Assembly: GCF_000425945.1 (NCBI RefSeq) | Contig: NZ_KE384480.1 | Location: 714,599-778,598, forward strand | Origin: Candidatus Solirubrobacter pratensis | GTDB taxonomy: Bacteria; Actinomycetota; Thermoleophilia; Solirubrobacterales; Solirubrobacteraceae | Length of the DNA stretch: 64,000 nucleotides | Reading direction: 5' to 3' | In this document: positions 8,477-17,024 of the stretch, one piece after another | How the letters are laid out: each line of letters opens with the position of its first letter | Numbering within the stretch: the first letter of the stretch is position 1 | Notes under the pieces: generated by a model | Told to the model about the DNA's origin: nothing | What the model saw: the letters and a program-made list of their open reading frames with translations, nothing else | Database searches by the model: none | Translations under genes and position numbers: made by a program

Positions 8477-10530
8477 TGACGATGACCAAGACAACTGGAC
8501 GGCTCGCCGTCCTCATCGGGCTCGGGGCGCTGCTCGCCGCCACGCCGGCCGCGAAGGCGGCGGTGCCGCCGATCGGGATGGTGTGCAGCGCCGGCGGCCC
8601 GGCGTTCGACCTGGTGGCGGACGAGGGCGACATCGCGACCCCGGACGGCAACAGCGTCTTCATGTGGGGCTTCACGACGGCGGGCGGGGAGTTCCAGACG
8701 CCCGGCCCGGTGCTGTGTGCCAACGAGGGCGACACGGTCACGATCCATCTCCACAACGGCCTCGACTCGCACGCCGCCGCGCCGGCGATGGTGCCCGAGA
8801 ACGTGTCGATGGTCTTCCCGGGGCAGGAGGGCGTGACCGCCTCCGGCGGCAGCGCGGGGGTGTTCACCCGCGAGGCGGCGCCTGGAGGCGACGTCACGTA
8901 CAGCTTCACCGCGGGGCGTCCGGGGACGTATCACTACGAGAGCGGCACGGACCCGTCCAAGCAGCTCGAGATGGGCCTCTACGGCGCGCTCGTCGTGCGC
9001 CCGTCAGGCCACCCGGATCAGGCGTACGGCGACGCCTCGACACGGTTCGCCGCGGGCCGGGAGTTCCTGATCATGCTCAACGAGCTCGATCCCGACCTGC
9101 ACCACGCGGTCGAGACGGGCGCCACGTACGACTTCACCACGCTGCACAACCGCTACTTCAACGTCAACGGGCGCGAGTTCCCGGACACCGTCCAGGACAA
9201 CGGCGTGTCATGGCTGCCGAACCAGCCCTACGGGTCGCTCATCCGCGTCCAGCCGTATTGCGACCCCTCGAATCCGAGCGACCCGCTGAACCCGCCGGGG
9301 TGCACGTCGACGTCGCCCGCGAACAGGCTGCCGGCGCTGATCCGCATGATCGACGTCGGCGAGCTCAACCACCCGTTCCATCCGCACGGCAACCATCTGC
9401 GGCAGATCGCGCAGGACGGCCGGCCGTTCGCCGGTGACGCCTCCTCGGAGCACTTCGGCGAGACGATCGGCGCCGGCCAGAGCCAGGACTACCTGCTGAC
9501 CTGGGCCGACCAGGACTTCTGGGACGCCACGACCCGTCAGTTCCCCGACGGCGCCGCGGCGATCGACTACCACAACCTGACCTTCAAGGACGGCAACACG
9601 TTCTTCAGCGGCAGCGCGTACCTCGGCCGCAAGGGTACGCTGCCCACGGGCACCGTGGCGCAGAACGTGTGCGGCGAGTGGTACTTCCCGTGGCACAGCC
9701 ACGCCCTGAACGAGTTCGCCAACTTCGACGAGGGCTTCGGCGGCATGGCGACGCTGCTGCGCGTCGACCCGCGCGGCGGCTGCTACGCGTTCCCGGGCTC
9801 GACGGCGATCCTCGGCGGCGTGCTCAAGAGCGGTGCCGTCGGCGACCTGGCGGTCGACGACGGCACCTACTACCAGGTGAACCCGAAGACGACGACCCGG
9901 CCGACGGCGACCACCGCGGCGCAGACGTCCATCACCGTCGCGTCGGCCTCGGGCTTCCCGGCGGCGGGCACGTACTACGTCCGCATCGACAACGAGGTCG
10001 TGCAGGTCACCGGCGGCCAGGGGACGACGACCTGGACGGTCCAGCGCGGCCAGCTCGGCACCGCTGCGGCGGCTCACGCCGCGGGCGCCGTCATCACCGC
10101 GCTGGCCGACGACTGGTACGCCGGCTTCTCGGGACTGCCGGCGGGGGCGCAGAACCTGAAGGTGAGCTTCAGGGGCCGCAACTGCGCGAGCACAACCGGC
10201 ACCGCGTGCGCGGCGCTGACGACCAACCTTCCGCAGCAGACCATCCGGGTCTGCAACTGGACGATCGCCGGCGCGGCCGGCTGCTCGACCGCGACCTCGA
10301 GCGGGTGGGTCACCTTGCCGCCCCCGCCGGCTCAGCCACGGGGCGTCGGCTCGACGGAGGACCCCCCGGCGACGTGGATGCTGCCCGGCTCCGCGAACGC
10401 CTACATCGGCACCGGGTCCTACAAGGGCCAGGTCCGGATGCTCGTGCACACCCAACGCTGGACGGCGCCGAACCCAGCTCCGTTCTCGACCTGGGGCAAT
10501 GTCATGCAGCTCGTCTACGACGCGCCGTAA
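8476..10530 (+). CDS. Multicopper oxidase-like protein B (copper histidines in second domain, no type 1 cysteine)
   Basis: The protein has 684 residues from ATG 8476, whose A is the last base of the upstream stop (TGATG coupling). GTG 8473 and ATG 8482 are alternatives. The N-terminus is a Sec signal peptide ending near AAKAA. The first cupredoxin domain has lost its ligands: GTYHYESG stands where GTYxYHxH is expected. The second has HPFHPHGNH (about residues 299-307, codons 9370-9396) and WHSH (codons 9691-9702), so HxxHxH and HxH are present, but serine replaces the type 1 cysteine. A C-terminal region of about 230 residues with paired cysteines and beta-rich composition is extra to the usual fold. 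With protein A the total is eight HxH histidines, enough for one trinuclear centre. A joint enzyme is inference. Confidence 0.82.
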   Translation: MTMTKTTGRLAVLIGLGALLAATPAAKAAVPPIGMVCSAGGPAFDLVADEGDIATPDGNSVFMWGFTTAGGEFQTPGPVLCANEGDTVTIHLHNGLDSHAAAPAMVPENVSMVFPGQEGVTASGGSAGVFTREAAPGGDVTYSFTAGRPGTYHYESGTDPSKQLEMGLYGALVVRPSGHPDQAYGDASTRFAAGREFLIMLNELDPDLHHAVETGATYDFTTLHNRYFNVNGREFPDTVQDNGVSWLPNQPYGSLIRVQPYCDPSNPSDPLNPPGCTSTSPANRLPALIRMIDVGELNHPFHPHGNHLRQIAQDGRPFAGDASSEHFGETIGAGQSQDYLLTWADQDFWDATTRQFPDGAAAIDYHNLTFKDGNTFFSGSAYLGRKGTLPTGTVAQNVCGEWYFPWHSHALNEFANFDEGFGGMATLLRVDPRGGCYAFPGSTAILGGVLKSGAVGDLAVDDGTYYQVNPKTTTRPTATTAAQTSITVASASGFPAAGTYYVRIDNEVVQVTGGQGTTTWTVQRGQLGTAAAAHAAGAVITALADDWYAGFSGLPAGAQNLKVSFRGRNCASTTGTACAALTTNLPQQTIRVCNWTIAGAAGCSTATSSGWVTLPPPPAQPRGVGSTEDPPATWMLPGSANAYIGTGSYKGQVRMLVHTQRWTAPNPAPFSTWGNVMQLVYDAP

Positions 10531-10545
10531 GGAGGAGAGGCACCG

Positions 10546-11511
10546 ATGCGCAAGCGAGCGTACAGGCGGATCCCGCAGGTCCTCCTGCTCCTGACGGCGG
10601 CGTCGCTGGCCGGCGGCGTCACGACCGCGTCGCCGGCGAACCAGGCGATCGACCTCTGCGCGACGACCGGCAGCGTCACGCTGCCCGGCAACCTCGCCGT
10701 CCCGGTGTGGGGCTTCGTGCACAAGGGAACCGCCGCCGACTGCAGCGACGTCGCCGGCACCGCGACGATCCCCGGGCCGGCGCTGAGCGTCGACGAGGGC
10801 GACGTCGTGACGGTGAACGTCACGAACGCGCTCCCGCCCGGGCACACGATCTCCGTCGAGGTCCCCGGGCTGAGCTTCGATCCGGGGCCGACCGACGCCG
10901 CCCCCGGGAGCACACTCACGCGTACGTTCACCGCGAGCTCGCCGGGAACCTTCCTCTATCAGAGCGTGGGCGACGGCGAACGCCAGACGGCGATGGGACT
11001 CTACGGCGCGCTGATCGTCCGCCCGGCGACCGCGGGCCAGGCCTATGGGACCTCCGCGAGCGCGTACGACGTCGAGTCGCGCCTCGTGTTGAGCGCGATC
11101 GACCCCGCCTTCAACAACGACCCCGACGGCTTCGACATGCGCCGCTACCTGGCCACGTACTGGCTCATCAACGGCAAGGCGTATCCCGACGCGGACGTCA
11201 TCCACGCGAGCACGGGCCAGCGCGTGCTGCTGCGGTACCTGAACGCCGGGCACGACAACACGACGATGGCGCTGCTCGGCATGGACGAGCGCGTGATCGC
11301 CAGGGACGCCCACGTGCTGGGCAACCCATTCGACGCGCACGCCGAGACGATCCCGGCGGGGGCGACGGAGGACGTCGTCGCGACGGTCCCGGCCGCCTCG
11401 TCCGGGCTCACGCACGGGTTCCCGCTCTACAACCGTCAGCTGCACCTGGGCAACGGCGCCCCTCCGGGGCCCGCCCCCGGCGGCATGATGACGTTCATCC
11501 AGGCGCCGTGA
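10546..11511 (+). CDS. Cupredoxin/multicopper oxidase-like protein C lacking copper ligands
   Basis: The protein has 321 residues. AAGGAGG about 10 nt upstream supports ATG 10546. A signal peptide covers about residues 1-30. Two multicopper-oxidase-type cupredoxin domains are recognisable from IPGPALSVDEGDVVTVNVTN, GTFLYQS and MGLYGALIVRP, then WLINGKAYPD and GQRVLLRYLNAGH. Every expected copper motif is replaced: SVEVPG stands where HWHG would be, and LYQS where YHxH would be. It is therefore probably a structural subunit rather than an enzyme. It is the third consecutive two-domain member, bringing the total to six cupredoxin domains, the number found in ceruloplasmin and proposed for MnxG. 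The cysteines in DLCATTG and DCSDV may form a disulfide. Confidence 0.75.
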   Translation: MRKRAYRRIPQVLLLLTAASLAGGVTTASPANQAIDLCATTGSVTLPGNLAVPVWGFVHKGTAADCSDVAGTATIPGPALSVDEGDVVTVNVTNALPPGHTISVEVPGLSFDPGPTDAAPGSTLTRTFTASSPGTFLYQSVGDGERQTAMGLYGALIVRPATAGQAYGTSASAYDVESRLVLSAIDPAFNNDPDGFDMRRYLATYWLINGKAYPDADVIHASTGQRVLLRYLNAGHDNTTMALLGMDERVIARDAHVLGNPFDAHAETIPAGATEDVVATVPAASSGLTHGFPLYNRQLHLGNGAPPGPAPGGMMTFIQAP

Positions 11512-11520
11512 GCGGGCGCG

Positions 11521-12015
11521 ATGCACGGATTCGCCTCGCCCACTCCGACGCGCGCTCGGGTGCTGGGCGGCGTCATGGGCGCGGCCCTGATGCTGCTCGC
11601 GATCACGAGCTATGAGATCGCGCGTCACTCGGGCTCGACGGGGTCGGCGTCGCTGCCGCGCATCGCGGCGCCGGCGCCCCTCCTGCCAAAGGTTGCATTC
11701 GAGCGCCGCGCCGGCGTCCGGATCGCGCGCGTCGCGGTCTCGGGCGGCGGCGGGTTGCTCGACCTGCGCTTCCAGGTGCTCGACGCGGACGCCGCGGCGT
11801 CGGTCCATGACGCCGCCACCCCGCCGCAACTCGTCGACGAGCGTACGGGCGTAGTGGTCGGCGGCCTGCTCATGGGCCACAGCCACAAGGGGCGGCTGAA
11901 CGCGGCGCAGACGTACTACCTCGTGTTCGACAACCCGGGAAGCCTGGTGCGGCGCGGGAGCCGCGTGACCGTGCAGCTCGGGGCGGCCCGTGTCGCGCAC
12001 GTGCCGGTCCGGTGA
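11521..12015 (+). CDS. Small membrane-anchored or exported protein of unknown function with an HSH motif
   Basis: The protein has 164 residues and I do not recognise its family. One N-terminal hydrophobic segment (about 14-30, VLGGVMGAALMLLAI) is a signal anchor or uncleaved signal. The remainder is predicted to be outside the membrane and beta-rich. Near the C-terminal third is GGLLMGHSHKGRLN followed by an aromatic YYLVFDNPG segment. The H-S-H could bind a metal. It lies 9 nt after cupredoxin protein C and 6 nt before the CopC-CopD gene, clearly in the same operon. A role in copper delivery or as a small accessory subunit is inference from position only. Confidence 0.55.
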   Translation: MHGFASPTPTRARVLGGVMGAALMLLAITSYEIARHSGSTGSASLPRIAAPAPLLPKVAFERRAGVRIARVAVSGGGGLLDLRFQVLDADAAASVHDAATPPQLVDERTGVVVGGLLMGHSHKGRLNAAQTYYLVFDNPGSLVRRGSRVTVQLGAARVAHVPVR

Positions 12016-12021
12016 CGGGCG

Positions 12022-13809
12022 ATGGCGCGCCGCGGGCCCTTCGTCGCCGTCCTCGCCTTCGCCTTCGCCGCGCTCGCCCCCGAGGCGGGCGCGCACGCCG
12101 TGCTCGCGCGCTCGGCGCCGGCCGACGGAGCTCGCCTGGCGCATGCTCCGCAGCAGCTGCGGCTGGAGTTCAGTGAGGCGATCTCGCCTCGCTTCCGCGT
12201 CGTGCGGGTGATCGACGGGCGCGGCCGGGCGGTCGCGGGTGCGCGCGTGCGCGCCTCGGGCGCGCGCGAGCTGCTGGTGGACGTGCCGAGGCTGGCGCGC
12301 GGCGCGTACCAGGTCACGTGGGAGGTGCTCGCCGACGACGACGGGCATGTGACGGGCGGCGCGCTGGCGTTCGGCGTGGCGGCGCGGCCGGTCGCGGCCG
12401 CCCGCGGGCCCGGGACGGCGCCGGCTGCGTTGGAGGCATCGCTGCGCTCGATCGACCTGGCGTTGCTGGCCGGGCTGATCGGGGCGCTGTCGGTGGCGGC
12501 GCTGCTGGGTTCGGCGGCGGGGCCGGCGGAGCGGGCGCGGCAGCGTCTGCTCGCGGCGGCCGCCGTGGCGGCGGGCGCCGCGGCGCTGACCGGGCTCGTC
12601 GTGCTCGCCCGCCAGCTCGACCGCGTGCACGCGACGGTCGCGCCGGGCTCGAGCGTGGGGGACGTGCTCGGGACGCGCTGGGGCGCGCTCTGGCTGGCGC
12701 GGGAGGCGCTGCTGGGGGCGCTGGCGGCGACGGCCCTGTGGTGGCGCGCCGCGCGGGCGACCGGGCCGGCGCCCAGCGCCAACAGCGCGCGGCCGGCCGG
12801 CGCGGCGGCGGCCGTGCTCGTCGTCGCGCTCGCCGTCGTGCGAGCGCTCGGCGGTCATGCTGCGGCGGCGCCCGGGCCAGCTCTCGCCGTGGCGGCCGCC
12901 GCCGCACACGTCGTCGCCGCCGGCGTGTGGCTGGGCGGCGTCGCGGCGCTCGGCGTCGCCCTCGCCGCCGCCCGCGGCGAGGCGGGGGCGCTGGCGCGCG
13001 CGTGCCGGGGGCCGTTCGCGCGCGCCGCCGGCATCAGCCTCGCCGTGCTCGCGGTCACCGGCCTGGTCGCCGCGGGTGCGCAGGTCGCGTCGGTCGACGC
13101 GCTGCTCACCACCGACTACGGCCGCACGCTCGTCACGAAGACCGCGCTGGCGGCCGTGGCGGTCGCGCTCGGGTGTGCGAACGCCCTGGCGCTGCGCCGG
13201 GGATCGCTTCCGCGGCTGCTGCGCGTCGAGGCGGCGGCCGGCGCGGGCGTGCTGCTCGCCGCCGCCGTGCTGACGGCCTCGCCCCCGGCCAAGGGGCCGG
13301 AGTTCGCGGCGCCGCGGCCCGCCGTGGCCCCGGCGCTCGCCGGCCGCTCCGGCGACCTGCTCGTCACCGCGACCGCGCGACCGAACCGCGCCGGGCCGAA
13401 CGTGCTCAGCCTCGCCGCCGTCAGCTCGCGGCGCCCGCCGCCGGCGCCGGTCGAGCGCGCGGAGCTCCGGCTCACGCCACCGGGCGGCGGACCCGGGCGC
13501 ACCGTCGCGCTCGCCGCCGTCGCGCCCGGGCGGTTCGCCGGCGGCGCCGACCTGGACGCCGGCGGCCGCTGGCGCATGACGGCGCTGATCTGGCGCGGGA
13601 CGCATCCCGTCGCCGTGCCGTTCGCCTGGGCGGTCGCCCCGCCGGATCCCGCCCGTCCGGTGACCTACTCGGCGCGCCCTCTCGCGCCGGTGCTCGATCG
13701 CGCCGCCGCCGTGCTCGCGCTCCTGATCGGGAGCGCCGCGGCGGCGGCCGTCGGGCTGCGGCGCGGTGCCCGTTCGATCGTCGAGCCACTCGGCAAGGAG
13801 GCCTCATGA
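12022..13809 (+). CDS. CopC-CopD fusion: exported copper-binding domain plus copper-transport membrane domain
   Basis: The protein has 595 residues. A signal peptide ends at EAGAHAVLARSAPADGA, where the mature N-terminal histidine (about H25) is the classical CopC Cu(II) ligand. The CopC domain also has the DDDGHVTGG ligand loop at about residues 109-115. A CopD-type membrane region follows (about 145-430, roughly eight hydrophobic helices), including HAAAAPGPALAVAAAAAHVVAAGVWLGG-like segments. A beta-rich extracytoplasmic domain (about 440-565) resembles YtkA-like domains, and a last helix lies near the end. CopC binds copper outside the membrane and CopD is linked to copper uptake, so this gene can supply copper to the oxidases encoded just upstream. 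Fused CopC-CopD proteins are common in actinobacteria. It overlaps the next gene by 4 nt. Confidence 0.88.
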   Translation: MARRGPFVAVLAFAFAALAPEAGAHAVLARSAPADGARLAHAPQQLRLEFSEAISPRFRVVRVIDGRGRAVAGARVRASGARELLVDVPRLARGAYQVTWEVLADDDGHVTGGALAFGVAARPVAAARGPGTAPAALEASLRSIDLALLAGLIGALSVAALLGSAAGPAERARQRLLAAAAVAAGAAALTGLVVLARQLDRVHATVAPGSSVGDVLGTRWGALWLAREALLGALAATALWWRAARATGPAPSANSARPAGAAAAVLVVALAVVRALGGHAAAAPGPALAVAAAAAHVVAAGVWLGGVAALGVALAAARGEAGALARACRGPFARAAGISLAVLAVTGLVAAGAQVASVDALLTTDYGRTLVTKTALAAVAVALGCANALALRRGSLPRLLRVEAAAGAGVLLAAAVLTASPPAKGPEFAAPRPAVAPALAGRSGDLLVTATARPNRAGPNVLSLAAVSSRRPPPAPVERAELRLTPPGGGPGRTVALAAVAPGRFAGGADLDAGGRWRMTALIWRGTHPVAVPFAWAVAPPDPARPVTYSARPLAPVLDRAAAVLALLIGSAAAAAVGLRRGARSIVEPLGKEAS

Positions 13810-16358
13810 TCCGCACGCTGCCGCTCGCCTTCGCGGCGCTCGCGCTGCTCGGCGCGGCAACCGCGCCACGGGCGCATGCCGCCGGCCGGATCGACGCCGC
13901 CGTCGCGCAGTCGCTGCGCGCGGCCAAGCCCGGTGACAAGGTCGACGTGCTCGTCGTCCTGCGCCGCCAGGCCGTTCTCCCGACCAGGCGAGGTACTCGC
14001 CGCGCCGCGATCGTCAGGGCGCTGCGCGCCCTCGCCGGCGACGACCAGCGGCGGCTGCTCGCGCTGCTCGTGATCCGGCGCCTGCAGGGACGCGTCGCGA
14101 CGGTCCGGCCGTTCTGGGTCTTCAACGGGCTCGAGGTCGTCGCCGACCCGGACGTCGTGACGGAGATCGCGGCACTGCCGGAGGTCGCGGAGATCAAGCC
14201 CAACGCGACCGTCCAGGCGCCGAGCGCGCCGATGAGCTCGCTCGCTCCCGAGTGGAACGTCGCGCGCGCGACGGCGCCCGAGCTCTGGAGCCTCGGCTAC
14301 CGCGGACAGGGCGTCATCGTGGCGAGCATGGACACGGGCGTCGACGCGACCCATCCGGATCTCGCCGGGCGATGGCGCGGCGGAGCGAACAGCTGGTACG
14401 ACCCGAACGGCGAGCATCCCACGACGCCGACCGACGTCAACGGGCACGGGACGTGGACGATGGGGACGATGGTCGGCGGTGACGCCGGCGGCTCGGCGGT
14501 CGGCATGGCGCCGGACGCGCGCTGGATCGCCGTGAAGATCTTCAACGACCGCGGCAGCGCCACCGTCGCCGGCATCCACGCCGGCTTCCAATGGCTGCTC
14601 GACCCCGACGGCGACCCCGCGACCGACGACGCGCCGGACGTCGTCGACGACGCATGGACGATGGGGGCGACCTGCGACCTCACGTTCCAGCCCGATCTGC
14701 GAGCGCTGCGCGCCGCCGGGATCCTGCCGGTCTTCGCCGCCGGAAACTCGGGTCCCAATGCCGGGACGAGCATGAGCCCGGCGAACAACCCCGAGGCGTT
14801 CGCCGTCGGCGGCGTGGATGCAGGCGATGCGATCGACCCGGAGAGCAGCCGCGGACCGTCGGCCTGCGGCGGCGGGGTCTTCCCGCAGCTCGCCGCCCCC
14901 GGCGTGGACGTGCGCACGACCGACCTCTATGGGCTCTACGCGAACGTCACCGGCACCTCGATCGCGGCGCCGCACGCGAGCGGAGCGCTCGCGCTGCTGC
15001 TGACCGCGTTCCCCGGCCTCGACGCGGACCGCCAGGCCGCCGCGCTGGAGAGCGGCGCGGCCGACCTCGGCGCGGCGGGACCGGACAACGACTTCGGCGC
15101 CGGTCGGCTCGACGCGCTGGCGTCCTACGGCTGGCTGGCCGCCGCGCCGGACTTCGAGCTCTCGGCGACGCCCTCGCCGGCGACCACCGCGGCGGGCGGA
15201 ACCGTCACGTACAGCGTCGGCGTGCAGGCGCTGAACGGCTTCGCGGACGCCGTCGCGCTCTCGCTCACCGGCCTGTCCGCCGGACAGGCGAGCTGGAGCT
15301 TCAGCCCGGCCACGGTCATCGCCGGCTCCTCGCGGCTGACCGTCACCACCGCCTCCACGCTCGCGCCCGGTACCTACGCGCTGACGATCACCGGGACGAG
15401 CGGCACCGCCACGCGCTCGACGCGCGTGGCGCTCGTCATCCCCGAGCCGCCGGGGTTCTCGCTCACCGCGACGCCGGCCTCGCGCACGGCGGCGCCGGGC
15501 CAGAGCGCCGCCTACACCGTGTCGACGTCGGTCGCCGGCGGCTTCGCCGGCGACGTCGCCCTCTCGCTCAGCGGCCTCACGGCGGCCCAGGCGAGCTGGC
15601 GCTTCGCGCCCGCCGCGATCGCGGGCGGCGCGGGCGCCTCGGAGCTGACCGTCACGCCCGCGGCTGCGCTCGCGCCCGGCACGTATCCGCTGACGATCAC
15701 CGCCGCGAGCGGCTCGATCGTCCACTCGGCGGGCGTCACGCTGGTCGTGCCGGACTTCTCGCTCGTCGCCTCGCCGGCGTCGCGCTCGACGGTGCCGGGC
15801 GCCGCTGTCACGTACACGGTCTCCGTCGGCGCGATCAACGGCTTCACGGGGACCGTCGGGCTGTCGCTCTCCGGGCTTTCGGCCGCGCAGGCGGCGTGGA
15901 GCTTCGCGCCCGCGAGCGTGACGGCCAAGGGCACCGCGCAGCTCACGGTCACGCCCGCGGCGTCGCTGGCGCCCGGCAGCTACCCGCTCACCGTGACCGG
16001 CACCAGCGGCTCGACCGCGCACACCGCCCGGGTGACGCTCGTCGTCTCGGCGCCGCCCGACTTCGGCGTCGCGGTGGCGCCCGCGTCGCTGACGGTCGTC
16101 GCCGGCCAGAGCGTCGCCTCCACGGTCACCGTGTCGTCGGTCGGCGGCTTCGCGGGGAGCGTCAGCCTGTCGGCGGCGGGCTTGCCGCAGCTCGCGACCG
16201 CGACGCTCTCTCCCAACCCCGTGATGGCGCCGCGCACCGCGACCGTCACGATCCGCACGGCGCGCACGACTCCGCGCGGGACGTTCACGCTCACGATCAC
16301 CGGCCGCAGCGGTACGGTCGCGCACGCCGCGAGCCTGACGCTGGTCGTGCGCCCATGA
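13806..16358 (+). CDS. Secreted subtilisin-family (S8) serine protease with four C-terminal repeats
   Basis: The protein has 850 residues. ATG 13806 overlaps the CopCD stop and has AAGGAG at 13795-13800. A signal peptide ends near PRAHAAG. An inhibitor-like propeptide (about 30-135, VDVLVVLRRQA to EIKPNATVQAP) precedes the protease domain. Catalytic residues are D176 (SMDTGVDATHPDL), H214 (NGHGTWTMG), the oxyanion asparagine in FAAGNSGPN, and S385 (TGTSIAAPHASG). From about residue 448 come four beta-sandwich repeats of about 100 residues, as in secreted proteins with stalk domains. There is no LPXTG anchor. Its place at the end of the copper-oxidase run suggests maturation or turnover of the exported partners; this is inference, and a general nutrient protease remains possible. 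Confidence 0.92.
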   Translation: MIRTLPLAFAALALLGAATAPRAHAAGRIDAAVAQSLRAAKPGDKVDVLVVLRRQAVLPTRRGTRRAAIVRALRALAGDDQRRLLALLVIRRLQGRVATVRPFWVFNGLEVVADPDVVTEIAALPEVAEIKPNATVQAPSAPMSSLAPEWNVARATAPELWSLGYRGQGVIVASMDTGVDATHPDLAGRWRGGANSWYDPNGEHPTTPTDVNGHGTWTMGTMVGGDAGGSAVGMAPDARWIAVKIFNDRGSATVAGIHAGFQWLLDPDGDPATDDAPDVVDDAWTMGATCDLTFQPDLRALRAAGILPVFAAGNSGPNAGTSMSPANNPEAFAVGGVDAGDAIDPESSRGPSACGGGVFPQLAAPGVDVRTTDLYGLYANVTGTSIAAPHASGALALLLTAFPGLDADRQAAALESGAADLGAAGPDNDFGAGRLDALASYGWLAAAPDFELSATPSPATTAAGGTVTYSVGVQALNGFADAVALSLTGLSAGQASWSFSPATVIAGSSRLTVTTASTLAPGTYALTITGTSGTATRSTRVALVIPEPPGFSLTATPASRTAAPGQSAAYTVSTSVAGGFAGDVALSLSGLTAAQASWRFAPAAIAGGAGASELTVTPAAALAPGTYPLTITAASGSIVHSAGVTLVVPDFSLVASPASRSTVPGAAVTYTVSVGAINGFTGTVGLSLSGLSAAQAAWSFAPASVTAKGTAQLTVTPAASLAPGSYPLTVTGTSGSTAHTARVTLVVSAPPDFGVAVAPASLTVVAGQSVASTVTVSSVGGFAGSVSLSAAGLPQLATATLSPNPVMAPRTATVTIRTARTTPRGTFTLTITGRSGTVAHAASLTLVVRP
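15148..16355 (+). repeat. Four tandem ~300-bp (100-residue) repeats in the protease gene
   Basis: Units begin at about 15148, 15450, 15750 and 16053. Each encodes a beta-sandwich-like module starting PDF or PGF and containing GLSxAQASWSFxPA (or GLPxLATATLSPNP in the last unit), then LAPGTYxLTITGTSGS. The first three are closest; the last has diverged. Confidence 0.8.
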
Positions 16359-16387
16359 CGACCGGGACGGTGCTGCACCCCGCCTTC

Positions 16388-16393
16388 TAGTCT
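16388..16393 (+). promoter_or_regulatory. -10 element of a leaderless cmk promoter
   Basis: TAGTCT ends 7 nt before ATG 16401 and no Shine-Dalgarno sequence is present. This is the spacing expected if transcription begins at the start codon. No convincing -35 was seen. Confidence 0.5.
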
Positions 16394-16400
16394 CAGCGAC

Positions 16401-17024
16401 ATGGTCATCGCCATCGACGGTCCCGCGGGGACCGGCAAGTCGACCGTCGCGCGCGCCGTCGCGGAGCGCCTCGGCTTCACCTACCTCGACACGGGGGCGA
16501 TGTACCGTGCCGTCGCGCTGGCGGCCCAGCAGTCCGGCGAGCCGCCCGCCGAGGCGGCGGCGCGCATGGACCTGCAGCTCGGCGACCGCGTGATCCTCGA
16601 CGGCCGTGACGTCACGGACGCGATCCGCACCCCCGAGGTGACGGCGGCGACGTCGAAGGTCGCCGCCGACCCGGACGTCCGGGCCGCCCTCGTCAAGCAG
16701 CAGCAGGCGATCATGGCGACCGGCGACTGGGTCGCCGAAGGACGCGACATCGGCACCGTGGTCGCGCCGGACGCTGAGGTGAAGGTCTTCCTCACGGCGG
16801 CGCCCGAGGAGCGCGCGCGGCGCCGCGCCGAGCAGACCGGCGGCGACTACGCGACGATCCTCGCCGACCAGGCGGAGCGCGACGAGCGCGACTCGTCGGC
16901 GAACCGCTCGATCTTCGAGGCGCCTGACGACGCCACGCCCGTCGACACGACCGAGCTCAGCCTCGACCAGGTGATCGAGCAGATCGCGACCCTTGTGACC
17001 GAGGCCAAGGAGGTCGGCGCATGA
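16401..17024 (+). CDS. cmk: Cytidylate kinase
   Basis: The protein has 207 residues and is cytoplasmic. It phosphorylates CMP and dCMP with ATP in pyrimidine nucleotide recycling. The P-loop GPAGTGKSTVARAVAERLG is at residues 7-25, the nucleotide-binding segment YLDTGAMYRAVA follows, EGRDIGTVV is the DR-type substrate motif, and the LID-like region has ERARRRAEQ. The length is near the family norm of about 220. It overlaps der by 4 nt (ATGA), the usual cmk-der pairing in actinobacteria, so the two are co-transcribed. The ATG follows a leaderless-type -10. Confidence 0.96.
   Translation: MVIAIDGPAGTGKSTVARAVAERLGFTYLDTGAMYRAVALAAQQSGEPPAEAAARMDLQLGDRVILDGRDVTDAIRTPEVTAATSKVAADPDVRAALVKQQQAIMATGDWVAEGRDIGTVVAPDAEVKVFLTAAPEERARRRAEQTGGDYATILADQAERDERDSSANRSIFEAPDDATPVDTTELSLDQVIEQIATLVTEAKEVGA

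Noticed and set aside
9208..13605. Minus-strand open frame of about 1,465 codons across the copper operon
   Set aside because: It is opposite five convincing genes and its translation is Arg/Gly-rich and featureless. It is a codon-bias shadow.
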